A model generated the notes under the pieces. The model was not told the origin of the DNA. It did no database searches and was given only the letters and a program-made list of their open reading frames with translations. Below, one piece after another: positions 1 through 5,659 of a DNA stretch of 6,381 bases. The stretch's first letter is position 1. Each line of letters opens with the position of its first letter. A program made the translations under genes and the position numbers. The stretch is from Asaia bogorensis (lineage in GTDB: Bacteria; Pseudomonadota; Alphaproteobacteria; Acetobacterales; Acetobacteraceae), in assembly GCA_945873675.1 (NCBI GenBank), contig CAMCEP010000166.1, positions 1-6,381 on the forward strand, given 5' to 3'.

Positions 1-449
1 GTGCGGGAGGGGTAGATATACATCAGCCCCCGCCTTTCGATCAGATGGCCAACCCCGGCCTGTTCAGCGAGCGTCTTGTGCAGCCGGGGCGCATCCTGCA
101 CCAGCGGGCGGAGCGCATGGGCGGTCTTCGCCACATCTTCCCACCGCCAACCGGAAGCGAGGTAGCGGATCAGCCAGGGCGCCACCTTGGGCAAATAGCC
201 CCAGCGAATGGCGAGCGGACCGAGCGGGTCCGAGAGGAATTTCGGCAGCTTCTTCCAAATGCCCGGCACCGCCGGCGGAATCACGGACATTGGGCTGAGC
301 CAGCAGCCATTGCCATAGGATGCCGCCTGTTCCCCGCCCGGCTCAGCGGGATCGAGGATGGTGACGCGATGTCCTTCCTTCAGCGCCGCCAGTGCGGAAG
401 CCGCGCCAACAGCGCCAGCACCGATAATGACGACATGGCGATGCGCCAT
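1..449 (-). CDS. DadA-like FAD-dependent oxidoreductase (D-amino acid dehydrogenase/glycine oxidase family), N-terminal part
   Basis: This is the first 149 residues of a gene that runs off the left edge. The N-terminus is a Rossmann FAD-binding motif: a hydrophobic strand, then GAGAVG at residues 10-15, and an acidic residue closing the second strand (ILD, D33) that would bind the adenosine ribose. The following stretch EPGGEQAASYGNGCWLSP (36-53) resembles the corresponding region of DadA-type D-amino acid dehydrogenases. The family oxidatively deaminates D-amino acids, glycine or N-substituted amines and passes electrons to oxygen or a quinone. The substrate cannot be told because the C-terminal substrate domain lies outside. 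The ATG sits 2 bases after the upstream isomerase stop codon and has no clear Shine-Dalgarno site, so translational coupling is likely. Family assignment is firm; specificity is unknown. Confidence 0.85.
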   Translation of the reverse strand, partial: MAHRHVVIIGAGAVGAASALAALKEGHRVTILDPAEPGGEQAASYGNGCWLSPMSVIPPAVPGIWKKLPKFLSDPLGPLAIRWGYLPKVAPWLIRYLASGWRWEDVAKTAHALRPLVQDAPRLHKTLAEQAGVGHLIERRGLMYIYPSR

Positions 450-451
450 TT

Positions 452-1102
452 TCAGCGCGCCCGGGTCTTGGCGATGGTCTTGACCGGGCCGGATTGCACA
501 GCCTCCCCGCTCAGATACTTATCCAGGAAAAAGAGACGGTCCTGGCCCCAGAGGAACAGATCATCACAAACATAAGTGGGCGCGCCAAACACGCCGCGGG
601 CGATGGCGTCGCGATTGTTGCGGTCAAATTCGGCCTGGATGCTCGCACTTTCTTCTTCGCGGTGCAGGCTTTCGCCGGGCATGCCCTGTTCTTCGGCAAC
701 CGAGATGCGGGTGCGCGGGTCGGCAATGTCGCGGTCTTCCAGCCAAAGCGCCTGTAACAGCGCATGGGAAAGCCGCATGGCATCCATCCCGCGCGCGGCG
801 GCGGCCATCACCATATGGCCGGCCGGACGCTGATCTGATGGCGGGTAGTGCTTGGGCTTCAGCTTGATCGGGATGCCAAGATGCAGCGCCCAGCGGTCCA
901 GTTCCAGCGCGTGGTAATCCTGGCGCGGTTCCGGGCGGGTGCGGAGCGCGATTCCACCCGCATGCGGCACAACCAGGCGGAAATCATAGGGGCGCAAAAC
1001 AAGATTGGCGCCGTGGCGTTTGATAATGTCGGATACTTGCTTCCCCCCCAGATACATCCAGGGGGAAGAGAGCGTGTAGAAGCATTCGACGGTTTTGCTC
1101 AT
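452..1102 (-). CDS. 2-hydroxychromene-2-carboxylate isomerase / kappa-class GST-like protein (DsbA-fold)
   Basis: The predicted product is 216 residues, close to the roughly 200-220 usual for this family. The N-terminus has the thioredoxin-fold strand followed by TLSSPWMYLG (10-19), where family members carry the catalytic Ser before Pro. The C-terminal part has the cis-proline signature GVFGAPTYV (170-178) and WGQDRLFFLDKYL (185-197), both typical of NahD-like isomerases. NahD interconverts 2-hydroxychromene-2-carboxylate and its open-chain benzalpyruvate in naphthalene breakdown, using glutathione. Many homologues lie outside aromatic pathways and their substrates are unknown. A start at 1123 is also open, but the ATG at 1102 is preferred because it has GAAAGG eight bases upstream and begins right before the conserved strand. 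It follows the HpxZ-like gene by 4 bases and precedes the oxidoreductase by 2, so all three are probably one operon. Confidence 0.88.
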   Translation of the reverse strand: MSKTVECFYTLSSPWMYLGGKQVSDIIKRHGANLVLRPYDFRLVVPHAGGIALRTRPEPRQDYHALELDRWALHLGIPIKLKPKHYPPSDQRPAGHMVMAAAARGMDAMRLSHALLQALWLEDRDIADPRTRISVAEEQGMPGESLHREEESASIQAEFDRNNRDAIARGVFGAPTYVCDDLFLWGQDRLFFLDKYLSGEAVQSGPVKTIAKTRAR

Positions 1103-1106
1103 GGCA

Positions 1107-1511
1107 TCAGCCTTTCGCGACACGGCCTGGATCGGTTTGCGCCATTAGTGAGACATGGGCGGAGACAACGCGCCAGCCCTGGCCTGGGATGCGCGCCATG
1201 ATCTTGGTCTCCCGCCCGATCAATCCGCTATCCAGGCGCTGAAATTCCAGATTTGTCGTGGCGAAATCCCGCCCGAAGGTCGTGATGTGGATCTTTTTCT
1301 GTGCGCGCGGCGCATAGGATTTCACGCTGGCGCGAAAGGCGCGGATCGCTTCGATGCCATAGAGAAGTTCCGTGATGCCGTAACGCACCACGCGCGGATC
1401 ACCCCAGAAGGAGCTATCCAGCACTGCCGAATCATTTGCGGCGATGGCGGCTTCATACCGGTCAAACACCGCGCGGACTTCCGAGAGGATTTCGGTATTG
1501 TTGATTTCCAT
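1107..1511 (-). CDS. hpxZ: HpxZ/AtzH-like protein (DUF3225, SnoaL/NTF2-like fold)
   Basis: The 134-residue product matches the small HpxZ/AtzH family in length and layout. It has an N-terminal helix with VFDRYEAAIAANDSAVLDSSFW (15-36 region), then DPRVVRYGITELLYGIEAIRAF (38-59 region), and the characteristic C-terminal PGQGWRVVSAHVS (109-121). HpxZ belongs to oxalurate/purine catabolism loci. AtzH was described as a decarboxylating amidohydrolase converting 1,3-dicarboxyurea to allophanate in cyanuric acid breakdown. Tyr19 and Arg43 are candidate active-site residues; I recall an equivalent Tyr/Arg pair from AtzH work but could not check it. The usual AtzE/AtzG-like amidase partners are not in the window. 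The start has a GGGAG Shine-Dalgarno eight bases upstream (1520-1524). It is the first gene after a strong terminator, so its promoter should lie within 1512-1581. Family assignment is good; the reaction here is unknown. Confidence 0.8.
   Translation of the reverse strand: MEINNTEILSEVRAVFDRYEAAIAANDSAVLDSSFWGDPRVVRYGITELLYGIEAIRAFRASVKSYAPRAQKKIHITTFGRDFATTNLEFQRLDSGLIGRETKIMARIPGQGWRVVSAHVSLMAQTDPGRVAKG
1111..1116 (-). promoter_or_regulatory. Shine-Dalgarno site deciding the isomerase start
   Basis: GAAAGG lies 8 bases before the ATG at 1102 and inside the last codons of the HpxZ-like gene. It supports the 216-residue isomerase start over the 223-residue alternative at 1123, which would overlap the upstream gene by 17 bases. 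Confidence 0.6.
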
Positions 1512-1581
1512 GGCGCTTACTCCCGCAGCTTATATTGCGATCATGGCGCAGAAGCGCGCGCGGGACCAGCGGGCGCGACCC

Positions 1582-1614
1582 AAAAACGAAAATGGCGACC
1601 CGAAGGCCGCCATT
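1582..1614 (-). terminator. Intrinsic terminator ending the coxSLM unit
   Basis: Read on the minus strand, a 10-bp stem (1605-1614 pairing with 1591-1600) closes on a UUCG tetraloop at 1601-1604. The stem contains one G-U pair (1607/1598) and can be extended by two more G-U pairs at its base. It is followed directly by TTCGTTTTT (1590-1582). The G-U pair becomes A-C on the other strand, so the terminator is directional. It begins 27 bases past the coxM stop codon and separates coxSLM from the HpxZ-like operon. Confidence 0.88.
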
Positions 1615-1641
1615 CCGTAAGCTTCGAAAGCTGTAAGGGCT

Positions 1642-2433
1642 TCAGCCAGCCGCTGCCATCGCGCGCTTGGCCATCACACCCACCAGATGGGCGCGATATT
1701 CGGCGCTGCCATGGATATCGCTATTCATGCCATCTGCTGATTGGGCAATGCCGGCAACCGCATTGGCGGACCAATTGCCCGCGAGCGCCTTTTCCATATC
1801 AGCCTGGCGGAACACGCAGGGGCCCGCGCCATTCACCGCAACCCGCACACCGCCCGCGCCTTTGGAGACGAAAACGCCCGCCATGACATAGCGGCTGGCC
1901 GGGTTCTTCATCTTGGCGTAGCCGGCCTTCTCCGGGATTGGGAATTCCACCGCCACCAGAATCTCATCCGCCGCCAGGGCAGTTGTGAACATGCCTTGGA
2001 AGAAATCATCAGCCGCGATCTTACGCTTATTGGTGTGGATGGTGGCGCCAAGGCCGAGCACCGCCGCCGGGTAATCCGCCGCCGGGTCGTTGTTGGAGAC
2101 CGAGCCGCCAATCGTGCCGCGATTGCGCACCTGCACATCGCCAATATGCGAAGCCATGTAGGCCAGCGCCGGAATGGCCGCCTTCACTTCCGCGCTATTG
2201 GCGACTTCCACATGCCGTGTCAGCGCGCCGATGATGATGGCATTGCCTTCGCGGCGAATGCCCTTCATCTCCGCAATGCCGGACAAATCCACCAGCGCTG
2301 ACGGCTTATTCAGCCGGTGCTTCAGCGCCGGGATCAGCGTATGCCCGCCAGAGACCGCCTTGGCATCCGGATCAGCCAGCAGCTTCGCGGCTTCGGCCAG
2401 GCTTGAGGGCTTGTGATAAGCGAAATCATACAT
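1642..2433 (-). CDS. coxM: FAD-binding medium subunit of a form II CO dehydrogenase-like molybdenum hydroxylase (CoxM/CutM family)
   Basis: The 263-residue flavoprotein subunit carries electrons from the iron-sulfur small subunit to an external acceptor through FAD. The two FAD pyrophosphate-binding signatures are both present: SGGHT at 28-32 (AGGHS in the well-studied CoxM) and TIGGS at 107-111. NNDPAADYPA (114-123) follows, as is typical of the family. The N-terminus MYDFAYHKPSSLAEA is the normal family start, so little doubt remains about the ATG. It has AAGGA about eight bases upstream, partly inside the 12-bp gap after the coxL stop codon. Position last in the trio (S-L-M) is the order described for form II clusters, whereas true CO dehydrogenases are arranged M-S-L. 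No key FAD residue looks lost. The electron acceptor cannot be inferred from sequence. Confidence 0.93.
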   Translation of the reverse strand: MYDFAYHKPSSLAEAAKLLADPDAKAVSGGHTLIPALKHRLNKPSALVDLSGIAEMKGIRREGNAIIIGALTRHVEVANSAEVKAAIPALAYMASHIGDVQVRNRGTIGGSVSNNDPAADYPAAVLGLGATIHTNKRKIAADDFFQGMFTTALAADEILVAVEFPIPEKAGYAKMKNPASRYVMAGVFVSKGAGGVRVAVNGAGPCVFRQADMEKALAGNWSANAVAGIAQSADGMNSDIHGSAEYRAHLVGVMAKRAMAAAG

Positions 2434-2445
2434 GGCTATGGTCCT

Positions 2446-4836
2446 TTATTCTGCCGCCGCGCGGCGGCCGCTATTGATGATCTGCCAGAGTTTTGCCGGG
2501 GTCGCCGGCATTTCGACATGCGTCACGCCATAATCGGAAAGCGCATCCACCACCGCATTGATCACGGCGGGCGGGGACCCAATGGCCCCCACTTCGCCGC
2601 AGCCCTTCACCCCAAGCGGGTTATGGGTGCAAAGCGTGGTGTGGGTTGCAACCGAAACGGAAGGCAGATCATCCGCCCTTGGCATGGTGTAATCCATCAT
2701 GGAACCAGACAGTAGCTGGCCATCCGCATCATAGACGCAGGTTTCAAGCAATGCCTGCCCAATCCCCTGCGCGACACCGCCTTGCACCTGGCCTTCCACG
2801 ATCATGGGGTTGATCACGCGGCCCACATCATCCACGGCGGTGAAACTAATGACGGAGGTGATTCCGGTTTCGGGATCAATCTCCACTTCCGCGATATGGC
2901 AGCCACCCGGATAGGTGAAATTCTTCGGGTCATAGAAGGCGGTTTCTTCCAGGCCCGGTTCTAATTCATCGATCGGGTAGTTGTGCGGCACATAGGCCGC
3001 GACGCTGATATCCACCAGCGCCTTGGTCTTGTCCGTGCCCGCCACGCGGAAAGTGCCCCGGTCGAATTCGATGTCGTCCACCGAGGCTTCCATCAGATGC
3101 GCCGCGATGCGCTTGCCCTTGGTGATGATCTTATCCATCGCCTTCATCATGGCGCTGCCGCCAACGGCGAGGCTCCGCGAACCATAGGTCCCCATGCCGA
3201 AGGGCACCTTGGCGGTATCGCCATGCACGATATCAACCTGCGCCACCGGCACGCCGAGCTTATCAGCAACCAGCTGCGCGAAGGTGGTTTCATGGCCCTG
3301 GCCGTGGCTATGAGAACCGGTCAACACCGTCACGCTGCCGGTTGGGTGCACGCGGATGGTGCCCACTTCATAAAGCCCCGCGCGGGCGCCAAGGCTGCCG
3401 ACCACGGCGGAAGGCGCAATACCGCAGGCTTCCACATAGGTGGAACAGCCAATACCGCGCAGCTTGCCACGCTTGGCAGCTTTCGCGCGACGTGCCGGGA
3501 AGCCGGCCCAATCGGCTGACGCCATCGCCTGATCAAGTGTGGCGTGGTAATTGCCGCTGTCATATTGCAGCGCGACCGGCGTTTGATAGGGGAATTGATC
3601 GGGCTGGATGAAGTTCCGCCGACGGAGTTCCACCCGATCAATGCCAGTTTGCTTGGCGGCAACATCCATCAGGCGTTCCAGCAGGAAGGTCGCTTCCGGC
3701 CGGCCGGCGCCGCGATAGGCATCCACCGGTACGGTATTGGTGAAAACGGCCTTCACTTCGCAATAGATCACGGGCGTGGTGTACACGCCGGCCAGCAGCG
3801 TGGCGTAAAGATAGGTCGGCACGCAGGGCGCGAAGGTGGAAAGATAGGCGCCCATATTGGCCTGGGTTGCAACGCGCAGCCCCAGGATCTTGCCATGCGC
3901 ATCCAGCGCCAATTCGGTATGGCTGACATGGTCCCGCCCATGCGCATCCGACATGAAGCTTTCGGTGCGATCCGCCGTCCAGCGTACGGGCCGGCCCAGC
4001 TTGCCGGCAGACCAGGTGACGATGGCTTCTTCCGCATAATGGTAAATCTTGCTGCCAAAGCCGCCGCCGACATCAGGCGCGATCACGCGCAGCTTCGATT
4101 CCGGCAAATGCAGCACATGCGCGCCCATCAGCAGGCGAATGACATGCGGGTTCTGGCTGGTGGTGGTGAGCGTGTAATCGCCCGTGGTGCGATCAAACTC
4201 GCCAACCGCAGAACGGGGTTCCATGGCATTCGGGATCAGGCGGTTATTCACCAGATCGAACTTGACCACATGCGCGGCGCCGGCGAAGGCGGCATCCACC
4301 AAGGCCTTGTCGCCGATATGCCAATCATAGCAAAGATTGCCGGCGACACCGTCATGAATGGCGGCGGCACCGGGCTTCAGCGCCGCTGCCATGGTGGCTG
4401 CGGCGGGCAGCACATCATAATCAACAACGATAGCTTCCGCAGCATCGCGCGCCTGTTGGCGCGTGGCAGCGATGGCAACCGCCACCTGGTCACCCACATG
4501 GCGCACCTTTCCCTGCGCCAGCACGGGATGCGGCGGTTCGGCCATTGGCGAACCATCCTTATTGTGGATCTGCCAGCCGCAGGGCAGGCCGCCCACGCCA
4601 TCCTTCGCCATATCGGCGCCGGTGTAGATTTCCACCACGCCGGGCATGGAAGCGGCAGCCGAGATATCTACGGATTTGATGCGGGCATGGGCATGCGGGC
4701 TGCGCAGGATCCAGGCATGCAACTGGCCGGGCTTGTTCGCATCATCCGTATAAGCGCCGCGCCCTTGCAGGAAGCGGAAATCTTCCTTGCGGCGGACGCT
4801 GGCCCCGATGCCTTCAAACGGTGTCACCACGTTCAT
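2446..4836 (-). CDS. coxL: Molybdopterin-binding large subunit, form II CO dehydrogenase-like (xanthine oxidase family)
   Basis: The 796-residue catalytic subunit is about the usual length for CoxL-type proteins. The N-terminal domain (about 1-160) is the xanthine oxidase a/b hammerhead with GRGAYTDD at 25-32. The molybdenum-binding domains follow, with TSQNPH (226-231; Gln228 next to Mo), GGGFGSK (257-263), AYRGAGRPEA (373-382), GQGHETTFAQ (512-521, cofactor binding) and the catalytic Glu748 in KGCGEVGAIGSPPA (744-757). AYRGAGR replaces the AYRCSFR active-site loop whose Cys holds copper in genuine aerobic CO dehydrogenase. This is therefore a form II enzyme with no Cu-Mo site expected, and CO is not a safe substrate call. 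Many relatives hydroxylate aldehydes or N-heterocycles. The ATG has a strong GGGAGG eight bases upstream (4845-4850). A 168-bp spacer separates it from coxS; coxM follows after 12 bp. Confidence 0.95.
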   Translation of the reverse strand: MNVVTPFEGIGASVRRKEDFRFLQGRGAYTDDANKPGQLHAWILRSPHAHARIKSVDISAAASMPGVVEIYTGADMAKDGVGGLPCGWQIHNKDGSPMAEPPHPVLAQGKVRHVGDQVAVAIAATRQQARDAAEAIVVDYDVLPAAATMAAALKPGAAAIHDGVAGNLCYDWHIGDKALVDAAFAGAAHVVKFDLVNNRLIPNAMEPRSAVGEFDRTTGDYTLTTTSQNPHVIRLLMGAHVLHLPESKLRVIAPDVGGGFGSKIYHYAEEAIVTWSAGKLGRPVRWTADRTESFMSDAHGRDHVSHTELALDAHGKILGLRVATQANMGAYLSTFAPCVPTYLYATLLAGVYTTPVIYCEVKAVFTNTVPVDAYRGAGRPEATFLLERLMDVAAKQTGIDRVELRRRNFIQPDQFPYQTPVALQYDSGNYHATLDQAMASADWAGFPARRAKAAKRGKLRGIGCSTYVEACGIAPSAVVGSLGARAGLYEVGTIRVHPTGSVTVLTGSHSHGQGHETTFAQLVADKLGVPVAQVDIVHGDTAKVPFGMGTYGSRSLAVGGSAMMKAMDKIITKGKRIAAHLMEASVDDIEFDRGTFRVAGTDKTKALVDISVAAYVPHNYPIDELEPGLEETAFYDPKNFTYPGGCHIAEVEIDPETGITSVISFTAVDDVGRVINPMIVEGQVQGGVAQGIGQALLETCVYDADGQLLSGSMMDYTMPRADDLPSVSVATHTTLCTHNPLGVKGCGEVGAIGSPPAVINAVVDALSDYGVTHVEMPATPAKLWQIINSGRRAAAE

Positions 4837-4900
4837 GTTCGTCGCCTCCCATCAGGCTGATTGTTTTGGTGCGGCCTTTTAACGGACGCACAGGCGGGGT

Positions 4901-4949
4901 AGCGACTGATCCGCGAAGGTGGAATCACCGGAGCGGTGAATCAGTCGCT
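4901..4949 (-). repeat. Perfect 10-bp inverted repeat with an inner hairpin, coxS-coxL spacer
   Basis: AGCGACTGAT (4901-4910) is matched exactly by ATCAGTCGCT (4940-4949). Between them lies a second hairpin, TCACCG (4925-4930) with CGGTGA (4934-4939) and a three-base loop, stacking directly on the outer arm. In the coxS-coxL transcript this would form a 10-bp stem with a 14-base bulge and a 6-bp top stem, ending about 50 bases before the coxL ribosome-binding site. No T-run follows on either strand, so it is not a simple terminator. It could be an operator, an mRNA processing or stability element, or a translational control element. Confidence 0.75.
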
Positions 4950-4960
4950 CAAAGCAAGAG

Positions 4961-4991
4961 ATAGCGGGATACGTAATACGAACCACGCTAT
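4961..4991. promoter_or_regulatory. Interrupted 31-bp dyad, possible operator in the coxS-coxL spacer
   Basis: Arms ATAGCG (4961-4966) and CGCTAT (4986-4991) and an inner CGTA-A-TACG (4972-4980) share the same symmetry axis at base 4976. Twelve of the 15 half-site positions are complementary. This nested symmetry is typical of a dimeric regulator's binding site, but I recognise no known operator consensus and see no convincing -35/-10 pair beside it. It lies 13 bases beyond the coxS stop codon. Confidence 0.45.
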
Positions 4992-5004
4992 ACCCCTGCC
5001 CTAT

Positions 5005-5508
5005 TCAGTCGGCAGCGCGCGCCATTTCGCGCCGCTTGCCTTGCATGACTTCCGCCGCGGCCGCGATGGCCTTCACGATATTGTGATAGCCGGTGCAGCG
5101 GCACAGATTGCCTTCAAGCCCTTCGCGGATTTGCTGTTCAGTCATGCCGTTCGGGTGCTTGTTCACCAGGTCAATCGCGCTCATGACCATGCCTGGGGTG
5201 CAGAAGCCGCATTGCAGCGCGTGGTATTCGCGGAAGGCTTCCTGCATAACATGCAGCGTGCCATCGGCGGCGGCGAGGCCTTCAATGGTGCTCACATTCG
5301 CGCCATTGCACATCACGGCGAGCGTCGTGCAAGACTTCACGCTTTCGCCATTCACATGCACCACGCAAGCGCCGCATTGGCTGGTATCGCAGCCGACATG
5401 CGTGCCGGTCATGCGGAGCTTTTCGCGCAGCAATTCCACCAGAAGCGTGCGGCCTTCAACCTCGGCCGTATGGGTTTGACCATTCACGGTCAGTGTCACC
5501 TGCGGCAT
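5005..5508 (-). CDS. coxS: [2Fe-2S] small subunit of a form II CO dehydrogenase-like molybdenum hydroxylase (CoxS/CutS family)
   Basis: The 167-residue subunit relays electrons from the Mo site in the large subunit to FAD. The N-terminal plant-ferredoxin-like domain binds one [2Fe-2S] cluster with Cys40, Cys45, Cys48 and Cys60 (GCDTSQCGAC, then KSC). The C-terminal four-helix domain binds the second, near the Mo cofactor, with Cys100 and Cys103 (QCGFCTPGM) and Cys136 and Cys138 (CRCTGY). All eight ligands are present. The frame is open back to an ATG at 5562, but the start at 5508 is preferred. It has GGGAG seven bases upstream and gives the normal family N-terminus (MPQVTLTVNG), whereas the extra 18 residues are basic and unlike the family. 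It is the first gene of the trio. No maturation genes (coxD/E/F, xdhC-like) are in the window. Confidence 0.94.
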   Translation of the reverse strand: MPQVTLTVNGQTHTAEVEGRTLLVELLREKLRMTGTHVGCDTSQCGACVVHVNGESVKSCTTLAVMCNGANVSTIEGLAAADGTLHVMQEAFREYHALQCGFCTPGMVMSAIDLVNKHPNGMTEQQIREGLEGNLCRCTGYHNIVKAIAAAAEVMQGKRREMARAAD

Positions 5509-5515
5509 AGCGCGT

Positions 5516-5520
5516 CTCCC
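5516..5520 (-). promoter_or_regulatory. Shine-Dalgarno site deciding the coxS start
   Basis: GGGAG lies seven bases before the ATG at 5508. It favours the 167-residue product over the in-frame longer forms starting at 5562 or 5526, neither of which extends the conserved domain. Confidence 0.65.
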
Positions 5521-5532
5521 AATCATGTTCTG

Positions 5533-5552
5533 CCCAGGCTTGCGCGCCTGGG
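5533..5552 (-). repeat. 7-bp GC-rich hairpin in the coxS leader
   Basis: CCCAGGC (5533-5539) and GCCTGGG (5546-5552) pair perfectly around a six-base loop, 12 bases ahead of the coxS Shine-Dalgarno. No T-run follows, so termination is unlikely. A role in the coxS leader is possible but unproven. Confidence 0.5.
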
Positions 5553-5564
5553 GGTGTTTCAAAC

Positions 5565-5593
5565 CGAAGCCTCATCCTTCAGATGGGGCTTCG
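5565..5593. repeat. 12-position inverted repeat with one mismatch, upstream of coxS
   Basis: Arms 5565-5576 and 5582-5593 (ending CGAAGCC / GGCTTCG) are complementary except at 5572/5586, around a five-base loop. The mismatch is a G-U pair in a plus-strand transcript and C-A in a minus-strand one, so an RNA stem would be better on the plus strand. There TCAAGCTTTT follows, a weak terminator-like tail. No plus-strand gene is visible that would need it. As DNA it could equally be an operator for coxSLM. Confidence 0.55.
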
Positions 5594-5607
5594 TCAAGCT
5601 TTTCAGT

Positions 5608-5643
5608 ATGAAATCTTGCCCGGAGAATAAGTCTCCGGGCAAG
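5608..5643 (-). terminator. Probable terminator of the ABC transporter operon
   Basis: A perfect 12-bp stem (5632-5643 with 5615-5626) closes on a five-base loop, 15 bases past the ABC gene stop codon. On the minus strand it is followed by ATTTCAT (5614-5608), only a weak T-tract. The stem is long and GC-rich, so termination or 3'-end protection is likely. Complete termination is less certain because of the tail, and some read-through into coxS is possible. Confidence 0.65.
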
Positions 5644-5659
5644 GGGGTATTTCCCCCTT
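5641..5659 (-). repeat. 7-bp hairpin overlapping the ABC stop codon and the terminator stem
   Basis: AAGGGGG (5641-5647) and CCCCCTT (5653-5659) pair around a TATTT loop. Bases 5641-5643 also form the base of the terminator stem, so the two hairpins compete for three positions. Its other arm enters the last base of the ABC gene stop codon, so a terminating ribosome would keep it open. Confidence 0.5.

Noticed and set aside
1529..1534. TATAAG as a -10 box for the HpxZ-like gene
   Set aside because: A start site about seven bases on would fall inside the Shine-Dalgarno at 1520-1524, and there is no -35 match upstream.
1155..1886. 243-codon plus-strand open frame over the HpxZ-like gene, terminator and coxM end
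   Set aside because: It is antisense to two recognised genes and runs through an intrinsic terminator; composition is shadow-like.
3544..4860. 438-codon plus-strand open frame antisense to coxL
   Set aside because: It lies over a gene with full family motifs. Its translation is rich in His, Arg and Gly with no domain, as expected from the complement of GC-rich coding DNA.
5509..5562. 18-residue N-terminal extension of CoxS as a possible targeting signal
   Set aside because: It is basic but has no hydrophobic core or twin-arginine signal with a following h-region, contains a GC hairpin, and a good ribosome-binding site serves the start at 5508.
5569..5597. Possible coxS promoter, TTGACG (5592-5597) with a hexamer 17 bases on
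   Set aside because: The hexamer at the -10 position is TGAGGC, a poor match, and the -35 sits in an inverted repeat. Not enough to call a promoter.
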